Positions 7,237 to 18,710 are shown, numbered from the stretch's first letter. The stretch: DNA of 42,857 nt from Syntrophobacteraceae bacterium (GCA_013314815.1 JABUEY010000016.1:1-42857), one strand, 5' to 3'. The notes: generated by a model from the sequence alone, not told the origin. A program made the numbers and translations.

Positions 7237-7929
7237 TTGAGCGTAATTGGGGAAGGTCTCGCCGAAGCCGTTCGACTCCTGGTGACCCTGGATCCCGAGG
7301 TGATGGACATCACGCTGAGGACCCTCCAGGTGTCCTGCACCGCGACCTTTATCAGCGTCCTGATCGGGATTCCCATCGGGACCGTTCTTGCGTTGAAGCG
7401 TTTTATCGGGCGAGGTTTTACAGTGAGCATGGTGAACTTCGGGATGGGTCTTCCTCCCGTGGTGGTGGGGCTCGGCACGTGGCTGTGTCTCACCCGCTAT
7501 GGACCCTTTGGAGCCCTGGGGCTTCTTTATACACCGTCGGCCATGATCATTGCCCAGGCGGTCATCGCGTCCCCCATCGTGGCGGGTTTTACCATCGCGG
7601 CCATCCAGTCCATTCATCCGAAACTGCGGCTTCAGATCCTTGCCCTCGGGGCGACCCGTATCCAGTACCTGCTTCTGCTTCTCTGGGAAGCCAGGCTGGG
7701 GATTCTTGCGGCGGTGATCGCGGGTTTTGGAGGGGTGATCAGTGAAGTGGGCGCGTCCATGATGGTGGGAGGAAACGTGCGCGGCTACACTCGAGTGCTC
7801 ACCACGGCCACCGTGCTCGAGGTGTCCAAGGGCAGATTCGAACTGGCCACGGCTCTCAGCACGATCCTCCTTGCGCTGGCATTCTGCATAACGGCCGCTC
7901 TCAGTTACCTTCAGCAGCGGGGCAGGTGA
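7237..7929 (+). CDS. tupB: TupB, tungstate ABC transporter permease
   Basis: The 230-residue inner-membrane protein contains several hydrophobic segments, including VSCTATFISVLIGIPIG and the last one before the C-terminus (LSTILLALAFCITAAL). The ABC permease EAA-like loop that contacts the ATPase is visible as GATRIQYLLLLLWEAR followed by GGVISEVGAS. It starts at TTG 7237, chosen because GGGAGG lies 7 bases upstream and no ATG fits. It lies 33 bases after tupA, and its stop overlaps the tupC start by four bases (GTGA), indicating translational coupling. Confidence 0.93.
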   Translation: MSVIGEGLAEAVRLLVTLDPEVMDITLRTLQVSCTATFISVLIGIPIGTVLALKRFIGRGFTVSMVNFGMGLPPVVVGLGTWLCLTRYGPFGALGLLYTPSAMIIAQAVIASPIVAGFTIAAIQSIHPKLRLQILALGATRIQYLLLLLWEARLGILAAVIAGFGGVISEVGASMMVGGNVRGYTRVLTTATVLEVSKGRFELATALSTILLALAFCITAALSYLQQRGR

Positions 7930-8660
7930 GCGTGGATTGTTTCATACGGGTGGAAAACCTTCGGCTTGTACGGTCGGGGAAGTTGATTTTCAGCATAGAC
8001 GAGTTCTCCCTGGCCAGGGGGGAAGTGAGAGCGCTGGTCGGGCCGAACGGGGCAGGCAAGTCGAGCCTGCTGCTCACCCTGGCCCTGCTCGAAGCTGCCG
8101 ACGAGGGGAGCATTTTCCTCGATGGAGAAAAGGCCGGCCGCAGCAACGTGCTTTCCCTTCGCCGCCGAATGGCACTGGTGTTTCAGGAAGCCCTGCTTCT
8201 GGACACGAGTGTGCGCAGAAACCTGCTCATCGCCCTGCGCCTGCGGGGCGTCACCGGTCGAAAGGCTCTTGCCAGGGCTGAAAAGTGGCTCGATCGATTC
8301 GGGATCGCTCACCTGGCCGGACGGTCAGCCCGGCATCTGTCCGGCGGGGAGGCTCAGCGGACCAGCCTTGCGCGGGCCTTTGCCCTCGAGCCCGAGGTGC
8401 TTTTCCTGGACGAGCCCTTCGGATCCCTCGATTATCCCACACGCAAAAGCCTGCTCAACGAATTGGGACAGATCCTCAACGATATGAACATGACCACTCT
8501 TTTCGTGACTCATGACTATTCAGAGATCCCCTATATCGCTCCGAATGTCACCGTGCTTCACGAAGGGCGGATCGTCAGGTCCGGCACCGTGACGGAGATT
8601 TTCGGGGAAGAGTTCCCGGGGCGCAGATCCTGGGCGCCCTGGGAAGATCCAGCACCGTAA
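7926..8660 (+). CDS. tupC: TupC, tungstate ABC transporter ATP-binding protein
   Basis: The 244-residue ATPase is complete: Walker A GPNGAGKSS (39-47), Q-loop Gln87 in LVFQEA, signature LSGGE (138-142), Walker B VLFLDEP (158-164) and H-loop His196 in FVTHDY. It lacks the C-terminal regulatory domain of ModC-type ATPases, consistent with its 244-residue length. It drives tungstate import at the cytosolic face. The start is GTG 7926, overlapping the tupB stop; an in-frame GTG at 7932 would remove only two residues. It is the last gene of the operon, and 264 bases without a recognised gene follow it. Confidence 0.94.
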   Translation: MSVDCFIRVENLRLVRSGKLIFSIDEFSLARGEVRALVGPNGAGKSSLLLTLALLEAADEGSIFLDGEKAGRSNVLSLRRRMALVFQEALLLDTSVRRNLLIALRLRGVTGRKALARAEKWLDRFGIAHLAGRSARHLSGGEAQRTSLARAFALEPEVLFLDEPFGSLDYPTRKSLLNELGQILNDMNMTTLFVTHDYSEIPYIAPNVTVLHEGRIVRSGTVTEIFGEEFPGRRSWAPWEDPAP

Positions 8661-8924
8661 GCGGCCCGGACGCCGTGCTTCTCGTTCTTGTCCCTTCCCT
8701 TTTGTTCTTCCTGCTCGTTTCCGGTGGCGGGATTCGAGTCGTTTGTCAGGGGCCTGTCTTTCGATTATACTTGCCATGGACATCTGCGGGCAGGCGCTTT
8801 TCAAAGTTTCCCCTTCAAGTACCCGATGTGCCGGAGTCTGCTCGACATAAGCCCGAACAAGCATTCCCGACCTGGAGCGGCGAGCGTTTGCGTGGAATTT
8901 GATGGAAGGAAGGACCGGCAAAAC

Positions 8925-9257
8925 ATGAAGCAGTATGTGATCGATCAACTGAGGGGACCGGATCATGACCTGGTCCTGGATTTTCTGGGCCGGAACGCCA
9001 CTGGTACCGTATTTGGGGAGATCTTCTGGGTGGACCTGCCGAAAAACCTCTACTCGGAAATCCAGCAGGAACACCTTCAATGCCAGCCGTATTATTTTGC
9101 TGTGAACCTGGCTCCGGCACAGGTGGATTTCGAACTGCTCATCAGGAGCCGCCAGGTTCTGCGATGCAATTGCATTGCCTATGCGAATGCGATGCAGCGC
9201 GAATACATCATTCGTTTTGCCGACGATATGCTGGATCAGCTCAATATCAGGCTCTAA
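8925..9257 (+). CDS. Small protein of unknown function
   Basis: The 110-residue protein is not recognised. It is soluble-looking and has no signal or membrane segment. It has a leading amphipathic stretch (MKQYVIDQLRGPDHD), a central VFGEIFWVDLPKNLY segment, a possible Cys pair in LRCNC and a hydrophobic C-terminal helix. The start ATG at 8925 is chosen because GGAAGGAAGGA lies about 10 bases upstream; an in-frame GTG at 8892 is an alternative, and longer upstream frames show no coding character. It lies between tupC and the convergent aroC, 11 bases from the latter's end, with no terminator visible between them. It is probably real because of the ribosome-binding site, balanced composition and position. 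Confidence 0.65.
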   Translation: MKQYVIDQLRGPDHDLVLDFLGRNATGTVFGEIFWVDLPKNLYSEIQQEHLQCQPYYFAVNLAPAQVDFELLIRSRQVLRCNCIAYANAMQREYIIRFADDMLDQLNIRL

Positions 9258-9268
9258 GGTTCGATACG

Positions 9269-10354
9269 TCAGACAGAGCGTACCGCTGCGCCCGGGTTCC
9301 GGGGAAATCCTGGAGGGAAGGGATGCAGCATGAAGTCAGCCAGGACCAGCAGGACCATCGCCTCGCAAACGGGCACGATGCGCGGGATAGCCGAGATGTC
9401 GTGGCGGCCCTTGATCCGGATGGTGGCTGGTTCGCCGTGGCGGTTTACCGTCTGTTGGGCGATGGCGATGGAAGGGATGGGCTTGACTGCTGCCCGCACG
9501 ACGATTTCCATTCCTGTGGACAGACCTCCCAGAATGCCCCCCGCATTGTTTCCCGCGTAGCCCGATGCGGTTACTGGATCGTTGTGTTCGCTTCCCGTCA
9601 TGTCTGCCGAAGCGAAGCCTTTGCCGATTTCCACTCCCTTTACGGCGCCGATGGACATGAGTGCCCCTGCGAGGCGGGCATCCAGCTTGTCGAAAACGGG
9701 TTCCCCCAGCCCGGGAGGACATCCGCAGGCGCACACCTCGACAATGCCTCCCGCCGAATCCCCCGCTTCCCGCAGCTCCGTCATTCGCCGCTCCATCGCC
9801 CGGGCCGCCTCCGGGTCGGGGCAGAAGAAAGGGTTGCGGTCGATCTCGTCCAGGTTCTTCTCCTTGCAGTGAACACCGCCAAGGGCCACGGTATAGCCCC
9901 GAACGGAGATTCCCCGGGAATGAAGGAACTTCCTGGCGACGGCTCCCGCGGCCACTCGAGCTGCCGTCTCCCGCGCGGAACTTCTCCCTCCCCCTCTCCA
10001 GTCCCGTATGCCGTATTTCTGTTCATACGTCCGGTCGGCGTGGCCCGGGCGGTACACCAGCGATATTTCATCGTAGTCCCGGCTGCGGACGTCCTTGTTG
10101 TAGATGATGAGGCTGATGGGTGTTCCGGTGGTGACGCCCTGGAAAAGACCGGAGAGGATCTCGACCCTGTCCGGTTCCCCCCGGGGGGAGGTGAACTGCC
10201 TCCCCGGTCTTCTGCGGTCGAGGTCGAGCTGAATGTCTTCGGGTGCAAGAGGGATTCGCGGCGGACATCCGTCTATGACGACTCCCAGTGCGGTCCCGTG
10301 GGATTCTCCCCACGTGGTGATCCGAAAAATTCTTCCGAAGCTGTTGCCGGCCAT
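9269..10354 (-). CDS. aroC: Chorismate synthase
   Basis: This 361-residue enzyme converts 5-enolpyruvylshikimate 3-phosphate to chorismate, the last shared step of aromatic amino acid synthesis, using reduced FMN in the cytosol. Family signatures are visible: the N-terminal [14 protein letters not shown], the RPGHAD segment, the basic [23 protein letters not shown] stretch (central part near residues 120-140) and a C-terminal [10 protein letters not shown] motif. Length matches the family. The start ATG at 10354 follows GGAGGAGTCAGG. It is transcribed away from clpS, with 146 bases between them, and no other aro genes are in the window. Confidence 0.97.
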   Translation of the reverse strand: MAGNSFGRIFRITTWGESHGTALGVVIDGCPPRIPLAPEDIQLDLDRRRPGRQFTSPRGEPDRVEILSGLFQGVTTGTPISLIIYNKDVRSRDYDEISLVYRPGHADRTYEQKYGIRDWRGGGRSSARETAARVAAGAVARKFLHSRGISVRGYTVALGGVHCKEKNLDEIDRNPFFCPDPEAARAMERRMTELREAGDSAGGIVEVCACGCPPGLGEPVFDKLDARLAGALMSIGAVKGVEIGKGFASADMTGSEHNDPVTASGYAGNNAGGILGGLSTGMEIVVRAAVKPIPSIAIAQQTVNRHGEPATIRIKGRHDISAIPRIVPVCEAMVLLVLADFMLHPFPPGFPRNPGAAVRSV

Positions 10355-10398
10355 CCTGACTCCTCCAGGGATGAAAAGACTCTTGAGTTATGCCCCGC

Positions 10399-10426
10399 TT
10401 GACTCTTCAGAGGAAAAAGTTATTGT
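10399..10426 (+). promoter_or_regulatory. Candidate clpS-clpA promoter
   Basis: TTGACT (10399-10404) and TATTGT (10421-10426) are 16 bases apart in an unusually AT-rich stretch, about 75 bases before the clpS start. The GGAGGAAAAGGG ribosome-binding site of clpS follows. Confidence 0.45.
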
Positions 10427-10500
10427 TTATTATTGAAGAAAGGTCAAGAAGCAGTTCGCAGGTCAGTATCGGGAGTCTGGAATAAAGGGGAGGAAAAGGG

Positions 10501-10815
10501 ATGAGTGACCGTCATCCGGACTATCGGGAGGAGCTGGAGAGCGATGTGGAGGAGGAGCTCGAAGAACCCCCGATGTACAAGGTTCTGCTTCATAATGACG
10601 ATTATACCACAATGGAATTTGTCGTAGAAATCCTTCAAAGGGTCTTTCATAAATCTCCCACGGAGGCCACGCGGATCATGCTGCACGTTCACAAGAGCGG
10701 TGCGGGTGTCTGCGGCGTCTTCACCGCGGAGGTGGCTGAAACCAAGGTCGAGATGGTGCATCACCTGGCCAGAAAGAACGGATTTCCTTTACAATGCAGC
10801 ATGGAAGAAGCGTAG
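10501..10815 (+). CDS. clpS: ClpS, N-degron adaptor of ClpAP
   Basis: The 104-residue adaptor has an acidic, flexible N-terminal tail ([15 protein letters not shown]) that in ClpS inserts into ClpA, then the folded core. Core motifs include [18 protein letters not shown], where the NDD/TxxF residues line the N-degron pocket, and [19 protein letters not shown]. It delivers proteins with Leu, Phe, Trp or Tyr N-termini to ClpAP. It is immediately followed by clpA (TAG then ATG with no gap), and aat follows clpA, so the three form one functional unit. Confidence 0.96.
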   Translation: MSDRHPDYREELESDVEEELEEPPMYKVLLHNDDYTTMEFVVEILQRVFHKSPTEATRIMLHVHKSGAGVCGVFTAEVAETKVEMVHHLARKNGFPLQCSMEEA

Positions 10816-13140
<2,325 letters not shown>

Positions 13141-13179
13141 GCGGGTATTTCGAAGGGGCCGGATACCTGAAATAAGAAC

Positions 13180-13857
13180 ATGCCTGTATTTCAACTCACC
13201 GATGCCCTGAATTTTCCTCCCATCAGTCTTGCGGAGCCCGACGGACTCCTGGCCGTCGGGGGTGATCTTTCTCCCGAGCGGATTCTGCTTGCCTATCGCC
13301 TGGGTATTTTCCCCTGGTATTCCGAACAGACGCCCATACTCTGGTGGTCTCCCGACCCTCGCCTCGTTCTTTTCCCCGGCGAGTTGAAGGTTTCGAAGAG
13401 CCTGCTGCGGGTGATAGGCAAGAGAGTCTTCACTGTTACCTTCGACAGGGCTTTTGCAGAGGTCGTGAAGCGGTGTGCCGAAGTGAGGAGAAAGCGGGGG
13501 GAGGGAACATGGATCGTGCCTGAAATGATCGACGCCTACCTTCGCCTGCATGGCCTGGGCTATGCCCATTCCGTGGAAAGCTGGCACCAGGGGGAACTTG
13601 TCGGCGGACTTTATGGAGTGATCCTGGGGAAGATCTTCTTCGGGGAGTCCATGTTCACTCAAAAGACGGACGCGTCGAAAGTCGCCTTCGTTCACCTCGT
13701 GGAAAGACTCCGGCGCCTTGACTTCCATCTCATCGACTGCCAGGTTGCCACCGGGCACCTCATTCGCTTCGGCGCACGCGAAATCCCCCGACACGAGTTC
13801 CTGCGGATTCTGGCAGGAGCCCTCGAAGGAATCCGTGCGTCCGGCAAACCCGTGTAA
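13180..13857 (+). CDS. aat: Leucyl/phenylalanyl-tRNA-protein transferase
   Basis: The 225-residue enzyme transfers Leu or Phe from tRNA to N-terminal Arg or Lys of proteins, creating the N-degrons that ClpS recognises. Family motifs are visible: FPPISLAEPDGLLAVGGDL near the N-terminus, RLGIFPWYSE, LWWSPDPRLVLF, GLYGVILGKIFFGESMF and IDCQVATGHLIRFGA. It starts at ATG 13180, 39 bases after clpA, and only a weak ribosome-binding site is seen. Its position right behind clpS-clpA joins the tagging enzyme with the recognition and unfolding steps in one likely transcript. Confidence 0.96.
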   Translation: MPVFQLTDALNFPPISLAEPDGLLAVGGDLSPERILLAYRLGIFPWYSEQTPILWWSPDPRLVLFPGELKVSKSLLRVIGKRVFTVTFDRAFAEVVKRCAEVRRKRGEGTWIVPEMIDAYLRLHGLGYAHSVESWHQGELVGGLYGVILGKIFFGESMFTQKTDASKVAFVHLVERLRRLDFHLIDCQVATGHLIRFGAREIPRHEFLRILAGALEGIRASGKPV

Positions 13858-13954
13858 AGCGCTGTCTCACGGTTGAATCCGGTCGGTTTTTCGTCGAAGC
13901 TGATCCCGGTTCAGACTCCTGAGAAAATCAACAGAACACTGAAGGGGGATGCGG

Positions 13955-15283
13955 ATGGTTGAAAAGGTCATCATTGTTGGGGCCGCGGGCCGGGATTTTC
14001 ACAACTTCAACGTCTATTTCAAAGACAATCCCCGATACCATGTCGTTGCCTTCACGGCTGCACAGATCCCGAACATTGAAGGACGGCTTTATCCTGCCGG
14101 ACTTGCGGGAGGCCTTTATCCCCGGGGTATTCCCATCTACGCCGAGGAGGACATGGCCAAGCTGATCCGGGAGCATCGCATCGACCTGGTTGCCTTCTCC
14201 TACAGTGATGTGTCTCACGTCGAGGTGATGCACAAGGCTTCCGTCGCCATGGCGGAGGGGGCCGATTTCATCCTGGTGGGGGCTACATACACCATGCTGA
14301 GGTCGGTGAAGCCGGTCATTGCCGTGTGTGCCGTCAGGACGGGGTGTGGAAAATCCCAGACGACCCGCAAATTGTGCTCGATCTTGAGGGATCTGGGCAG
14401 GAACGTGGTGGTGGTGCGCCATCCGATGCCCTACGGGGACCTGGTGAATCAGGTGGCCCAGAGGTTTTCTTCGCACGACGACTGCCTCGTCAGTCACTGT
14501 ACGATTGAAGAGAGGGAAGAGTACGAGCCGCTCATCGACATGGGGATCGTGGTCTACGCGGGCATCGATTACGGCAGGATTCTGAAACAGGCCGAGGAGG
14601 AGGCGGATATCATCGTCTGGGACGGAGGGAATAACGACACTCCTTTCTTTCATCCCGATCTTCACATTGTCCTGTTCGATCCGCATCGAGCCGGGCATGA
14701 AACCCTCTACTACCCCGGGGAGACGAATATGATCATGGCCGATATAGCCGTCATCAACAAGGTGGATACGGCGAAGGCCGAGGATGTCGAAACGGTGAAG
14801 AGCAACATCGCTCGGTACGCTCCGAAGGCGAAAGTAATCCTGGCAAATTCCCCGGTGATGCTCGACGATCCGGAAATGGTCCGTGGAAGCCGAGTCCTCC
14901 TGGTCGAAGACGGGCCTACCCTCACTCATGGAGGCATGCCCTTCGGTGCGGCAACCATTGCGGCGCGCAGGTTCGAGGCCCGCGAGATTGCGGATCCGAA
15001 ACCGTATGCGGCAGGGAGCATAAAGGAGGCTTTCGATCGCTACCCTCATCTCGGCCGACAGCTTCCAGCCCTCGGGTACAGCGATGAACAGGTCCGGGAC
15101 CTCGAGGCGACCATCAACGCCGTCGACTGCGACCTGGTTCTTTTTGCCACACCCATCAACCTTACCCGTCTTCTCTCCATCAACAAACCGGCATTGAGGG
15201 TGCGCTACGAGTACGAAGACCACGGGCCGCCGCTGCTCGAGGACGTCGTTGTCGCGCGAATGAAGAAACTGGGAGTGTTTTGA
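13955..15283 (+). CDS. Cyclic 2,3-diphosphoglycerate synthetase-like P-loop protein
   Basis: The 442-residue protein resembles archaeal cyclic 2,3-diphosphoglycerate synthetase. It has an N-terminal Rossmann-like segment (VEKVIIVGAAGRDFHNF), a P-loop AVRTGCGKSQTTRKL with Lys133, a metal-contact-like DIIVWDGGNNDTPFF, INKVDTA resembling a GTPase NKxD, and a C-terminal segment ending PPLLEDVVVARMKKLGVF. Bacteria are not known to make cyclic diphosphoglycerate, so the real reaction is unknown; GTPase/kinase chemistry on a small phosphorylated molecule is inferred. ATG 13955 is chosen over ATG 13949 because AAGGGGG ends at 13948, giving a 6-base rather than 0-base spacing. Carbamate kinase follows 42 bases downstream and is probably co-transcribed. 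Confidence 0.8.
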   Translation: MVEKVIIVGAAGRDFHNFNVYFKDNPRYHVVAFTAAQIPNIEGRLYPAGLAGGLYPRGIPIYAEEDMAKLIREHRIDLVAFSYSDVSHVEVMHKASVAMAEGADFILVGATYTMLRSVKPVIAVCAVRTGCGKSQTTRKLCSILRDLGRNVVVVRHPMPYGDLVNQVAQRFSSHDDCLVSHCTIEEREEYEPLIDMGIVVYAGIDYGRILKQAEEEADIIVWDGGNNDTPFFHPDLHIVLFDPHRAGHETLYYPGETNMIMADIAVINKVDTAKAEDVETVKSNIARYAPKAKVILANSPVMLDDPEMVRGSRVLLVEDGPTLTHGGMPFGAATIAARRFEAREIADPKPYAAGSIKEAFDRYPHLGRQLPALGYSDEQVRDLEATINAVDCDLVLFATPINLTRLLSINKPALRVRYEYEDHGPPLLEDVVVARMKKLGVF

Positions 15284-15325
15284 TCCTGTCGCTGTTTACA
15301 TTCGCTGAGAGGCCGGGATTCTGCA

Positions 15326-16291
15326 ATGGTTGAGCGTCGGAAGACATACAAGGAAAAGCCGGTGATGCTGGTCGCCCTGGGCGGCAACGCCCTGATTCGC
15401 AAAGGGCAGAAAGGAAGCATCGAGGAGCAGTTTCGGAACCTGCGCGTGCCGTTGAGCCAGGTTGCGCGCCTTTCTCGGGATTATCGGATCATTCTGACGC
15501 ACGGCAACGGTCCGCAGGTGGGCAACCTTCTGCTCCAGCAGGAATGCTGCGATGCCCTGCCCAGGCTCCCTCTCGAGATCCTGGTCGCCCAGACCCAGGG
15601 GCAGATCGGATACATGATCGAGTCCACCCTGGACAGTGAACTGATGAAGCTCGGCAACGGGACAGTGCCGTACATCGTGACCGTACTCACTTACGTGGTG
15701 GTGGACGAAAACGACCCGGCGTTCCGCAACCCGTCGAAGCCCATCGGACCGGCTTTTTCCGAGGAAGCTGCGGCCCGGCTGCCCTACCGGACGGTCAGGA
15801 CGGAGAAGGGCTACCGCCGCGTAGTGGCATCTCCCCGGCCCGTGACCATCGTCGAGAAAAGAGAAATCCGAAGGCTTGTCGAACTGGGATTCCTGGTCAT
15901 CTCGTGCGGAGGAGGTGGCATACCGGTGATCCGGGAGAGCAGGACGTTTCACGGCGTGGATGCGGTGATCGACAAGGACCTGGCAAGTGCCCGGCTGGCC
16001 GGAGAAGTAGGCGTGGATGTGTTCGTCATTGCCACCGATGTGCCGGGGGTGGCCTTGAATTATGGTTATCCTGACCAGACGTTCCTGCGAAGCATCACGG
16101 TGGAGGAAGCCGTGGAACGGCTGAAAAAGCATGAATTTCCGGATGGTTCCATGGGGCCCAAGGTCGAGGCCGCGGTGCAGTTCCTGGAAGAGGGCGGCAG
16201 GAGGGCCGTGATTGCCTCCATCGAGGAGGTCGAAGAAGCGGCGGCAGGAAGGGCGGGGACCGAGTTTATCTCAGGCCGCGTTCGAGGTTGA
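15326..16291 (+). CDS. arcC: Carbamate kinase
   Basis: The roughly 321-residue amino-acid-kinase-fold enzyme interconverts carbamoyl phosphate plus ADP with ATP plus carbamate in the cytosol. Motifs are visible: VALGGNALIRKGQ, LTHGNGPQVGNLL, QGQIGYMIEST, VISCGGGGIPV, GVDAVIDKDLASA, FVIATDVPGV and SMGPKVEAAVQF. ATG 15326 is given; an internal ATG at 15365 (MLVALGG) has AAGGA about 10 bases upstream and would give a more usual N-terminus. No arginine deiminase or catabolic carbamoyltransferase gene is adjacent. The upstream partner is the cPGS-like gene. The last 26 bases overlap the end of the convergent TIGR00300 gene. Confidence 0.95.
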   Translation: MVERRKTYKEKPVMLVALGGNALIRKGQKGSIEEQFRNLRVPLSQVARLSRDYRIILTHGNGPQVGNLLLQQECCDALPRLPLEILVAQTQGQIGYMIESTLDSELMKLGNGTVPYIVTVLTYVVVDENDPAFRNPSKPIGPAFSEEAAARLPYRTVRTEKGYRRVVASPRPVTIVEKREIRRLVELGFLVISCGGGGIPVIRESRTFHGVDAVIDKDLASARLAGEVGVDVFVIATDVPGVALNYGYPDQTFLRSITVEEAVERLKKHEFPDGSMGPKVEAAVQFLEEGGRRAVIASIEEVEEAAAGRAGTEFISGRVRG

Positions 16292-17357
16292 CCACGAAAT
16301 CCTGGGCGTTTGTCAGTATGGATCGGGCGGTGAGCGATCCTCTGTTGGCCAGCTTGTTGGTAGCGAATTCTGACATATCCACGCTGTAAAAGTAGACGGG
16401 CCTCACTCCGTATCCCGCAACGACCCGGTAGGCGGGAATCATGTTTCCCGTCGCGATGGCGTGAAGCTGGGTGGCCATGGCGATCACCGTGGTTGCACGG
16501 CGGGCCAGGCTGCGCATGCGGTCCTGAGCTTCATACGCATCGGCGATTACTCCAGGAAGCGGGCCGTCGTCCCGTATGGATCCGGCAAGAACATACGGCA
16601 CCCTTCGCGTGATCAGGGCACGCATGATGCCGTCCTGAACGATCCCGTTCTGCACGGCGTTTTCAATGCTGCCGGCATCCCTCACCGCGTTGATGGCGTC
16701 CAGGTGCCTGTAGTGTCCGAGGCGAACGTGGCGTTTCGAATAGAGTTCCTGGCCGAGGGCCGTCTCGAACAAGGCCCCCTCGATGTCGTGGACTGCCAGG
16801 GCGTTCCCGGCCAGCAGGCCATGGACATAGCCTCTTTCGATGAGGACGGTGAGGGCGCCGCGCGCATCGCGGTCGAAGGTCACCGCTGGTCCGGCGACCC
16901 AGAGAATGAAGCCGTTTTGCCGCTCGAACCGCAGCAGGGCGTAAAGTTCATCGTAGTCGATGGAGAACGAGGTTTCCCTGGAAATCAGGGTGCGAAAGGC
17001 AAATTTTTCAGAAGGAGCAAGAGTGCCTCCGAAGGCTTCCGAATGAACAAATATGCCTTCCTCGCCGTTTTCCGTGCGGCCGCAGGCGACCAGGTCTCCC
17101 GCCTCGAGGCGGCGGAATTCCTTTACGACCAGTGTGCCGCTTTCCTCCAGGACCACCACGCAGTCCATGCGCGAATCCTCGACCAGCCGCCACAGTCCCT
17201 TTTCCACCTGGAAGTATTCTGGAAAGATGGAAGTGGCATGGTAGTCTGGGGGAGCGACTCCGGCTTTTTCCACGGGCCTGAAGGATGCAGGAGGAGAAGC
17301 AGTGAACGGTTCCCTGTCGAAAGCCGGCGGATCATAAGGAGGAGGTTCGAAGGACAT
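16266..17357 (-). CDS. TIGR00300 (LOR/SDH-domain) protein, archaeal ornithine cyclodeaminase-like
   Basis: The 363-residue protein matches the LOR/SDH conserved-domain family, which includes the archaeal-type ornithine cyclodeaminase. Characteristic segments are VAGPAVTFDRDARGAL, LAGNALAVHDIEGALF, VPYVLAGSIRDDGPLP and IATGNMIPAYRVV. The N-terminal 35 residues are Pro-rich and look disordered. Conversion of ornithine to proline with NAD is the best characterised activity in archaeal relatives, but this bacterial member could differ. The start ATG at 17357 follows GGGAGT. It is the last gene of the long minus-strand run, 12 bases after pgsA, and its end overlaps carbamate kinase by 26 bases. 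An arginine/ornithine link is plausible from this neighbour and from the arg genes in the same run. Confidence 0.78.
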   Translation of the reverse strand: MSFEPPPYDPPAFDREPFTASPPASFRPVEKAGVAPPDYHATSIFPEYFQVEKGLWRLVEDSRMDCVVVLEESGTLVVKEFRRLEAGDLVACGRTENGEEGIFVHSEAFGGTLAPSEKFAFRTLISRETSFSIDYDELYALLRFERQNGFILWVAGPAVTFDRDARGALTVLIERGYVHGLLAGNALAVHDIEGALFETALGQELYSKRHVRLGHYRHLDAINAVRDAGSIENAVQNGIVQDGIMRALITRRVPYVLAGSIRDDGPLPGVIADAYEAQDRMRSLARRATTVIAMATQLHAIATGNMIPAYRVVAGYGVRPVYFYSVDMSEFATNKLANRGSLTARSILTNAQDFVVNLERGLR

Positions 17358-17369
17358 GTGAAACTCCCG

Positions 17370-18029
17370 TCAGGCCTGCTTCCGAGGTTTGCTCTGCCGG
17401 CTGGCTTCCCTGTAGAAATGCGTGAAGTAGTCAATGGCGGACCAGTAGCCCAGGACCACCGAAATCCAGAGAAAGATCATGCCCACGAGGTCGAGTATCC
17501 GGTCGATGCCGGGAAAGGACGGCAGCAAAAAGACGAGAGCGATCGTCTGGGAAATCATCTTGTTCTTTCCCATGCGGCTGGCGTTGAGGATCAGGCCTTG
17601 GGTGGCTGCGATGGAACGAAGGCCGGTGATGGTGATGTCCCGGCCGATGATGAGAAAGACGAGCCAGGCCTGAACCTTGCCAAGGGAAATCAGCATGATG
17701 AGCACGGCGGAGGTGAGTAGTTTGTCCGCCAGCGGGTCGAGAAGCTTTCCGACGGAGGTCACCAGGTTGCGGCGCCGGGCCAGGATACCGTCCAGGTAAT
17801 CCGTGATGGAGGCCATAACGAACAGGAAGAACGCCGCGTTCATGGATCTTGGCGAGGCCGGCGCCGACAGAAGAACCAGGATAACGGGTATGGTAGCCAT
17901 CCTGATGTAGGTCAGAATGTTCGGCAGATTGGTCAGGCTCTGTCGAGAAAAATCGTTTCTGTTCATCACGGCCGCTGACGATGGTTTTCGGGTCGTCTGC
18001 TGTTGAATCGCCCGACGGAAATGCATCAT
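17370..18029 (-). CDS. pgsA: CDP-diacylglycerol--glycerol-3-phosphate 3-phosphatidyltransferase
   Basis: This membrane enzyme (up to 219 residues) makes phosphatidylglycerol phosphate, the committed step to phosphatidylglycerol. The full CDP-alcohol phosphotransferase signature D-G-x2-A-R-x8-G-x3-D-x3-D is present at residues 80-102, and hydrophobic helices flank it. ATG 18029 overlaps the stop of the preceding gene (ATGA), suggesting coupling. An internal ATG at 17966 (MNRNDFSRQ), just before the family-typical [10 protein letters not shown], is an equally plausible start, and neither has a good ribosome-binding site. Confidence 0.93.
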   Translation of the reverse strand: MMHFRRAIQQQTTRKPSSAAVMNRNDFSRQSLTNLPNILTYIRMATIPVILVLLSAPASPRSMNAAFFLFVMASITDYLDGILARRRNLVTSVGKLLDPLADKLLTSAVLIMLISLGKVQAWLVFLIIGRDITITGLRSIAATQGLILNASRMGKNKMISQTIALVFLLPSFPGIDRILDLVGMIFLWISVVLGYWSAIDYFTHFYREASRQSKPRKQA

Positions 18030-18673
18030 CTGGAGTAGCGGGTATAGAACTCCAGGACTCTGCGCACGTAAATCTGGGTCTCATCGTACGGGGGCACACC
18101 CCCATATTTCGCAACGCTCTCAGGGCCCGCGTTGTATGCAGCCAGGGCGAGAATGAGGTTGTTGTTGAATCGATCGAGGAGCATCTTGAGGTAGCGCGTG
18201 CCGCCGTCGATATTCTGATGGGGATCGAAGGGATCGACCACGCCCAGGTCCTTGGATGTCCCCGGCATGAGCTGCATCAGCCCCTTGGCACCCTTGGGTG
18301 ACACGGCCTGCGGATCGAAGGCGGATTCCGCCCTGATGACCGCCTTGACCAGGTTGTAATCCAGGCCGTGAGCCTGACAGATCAGCCGTATGTGGGGATC
18401 GAAATGCGTCTGGTCCGAAGCCTGGCGGTACGGAAGAGCCGGAACCGGGGCGGGGAAAAACCTGTTGATGTTCTCCGGGGTTGCCGGCGGCAGGGACACC
18501 ACCTTCGAACTCGCCTGTGTGGGAACGTTGGTATAGTGCAGGACCCCGTCCTTGTCGACATATTTATAGATATCGGCCCATACCGCACCTTGGGAGAGAA
18601 TAAACAGGGAGATGCACACAATGACCCATGAAAGAACAGAGAACCCTGGAAGTCGGGCTGCCCGGCGTGTCAT
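18026..18673 (-). CDS. Lytic murein transglycosylase, SLT type, with DUF4124 segment
   Basis: The 215-residue exported protein has an N-terminal signal or anchor (about 1-33, ending GAVWA), a DUF4124-like stretch ([18 protein letters not shown]) and a C-terminal goose-lysozyme-like SLT domain. The catalytic Glu116 lies in RAESAF, followed by [23 protein letters not shown] and ALAAYNAGP. It cleaves glycan strands of peptidoglycan in the periplasm. ATG 18673 is chosen because GAGGG lies about 6 bases upstream; ATG 18679 would leave no spacing. It is coupled to pgsA by a 4-base overlap and follows the transaldolase gene by 37 bases. Confidence 0.93.
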   Translation of the reverse strand: MTRRAARLPGFSVLSWVIVCISLFILSQGAVWADIYKYVDKDGVLHYTNVPTQASSKVVSLPPATPENINRFFPAPVPALPYRQASDQTHFDPHIRLICQAHGLDYNLVKAVIRAESAFDPQAVSPKGAKGLMQLMPGTSKDLGVVDPFDPHQNIDGGTRYLKMLLDRFNNNLILALAAYNAGPESVAKYGGVPPYDETQIYVRRVLEFYTRYSR

Positions 18674-18710
18674 AGCCATCCCTCGTTCTTGATTTCCCGG
18701 CTGGATGTGA

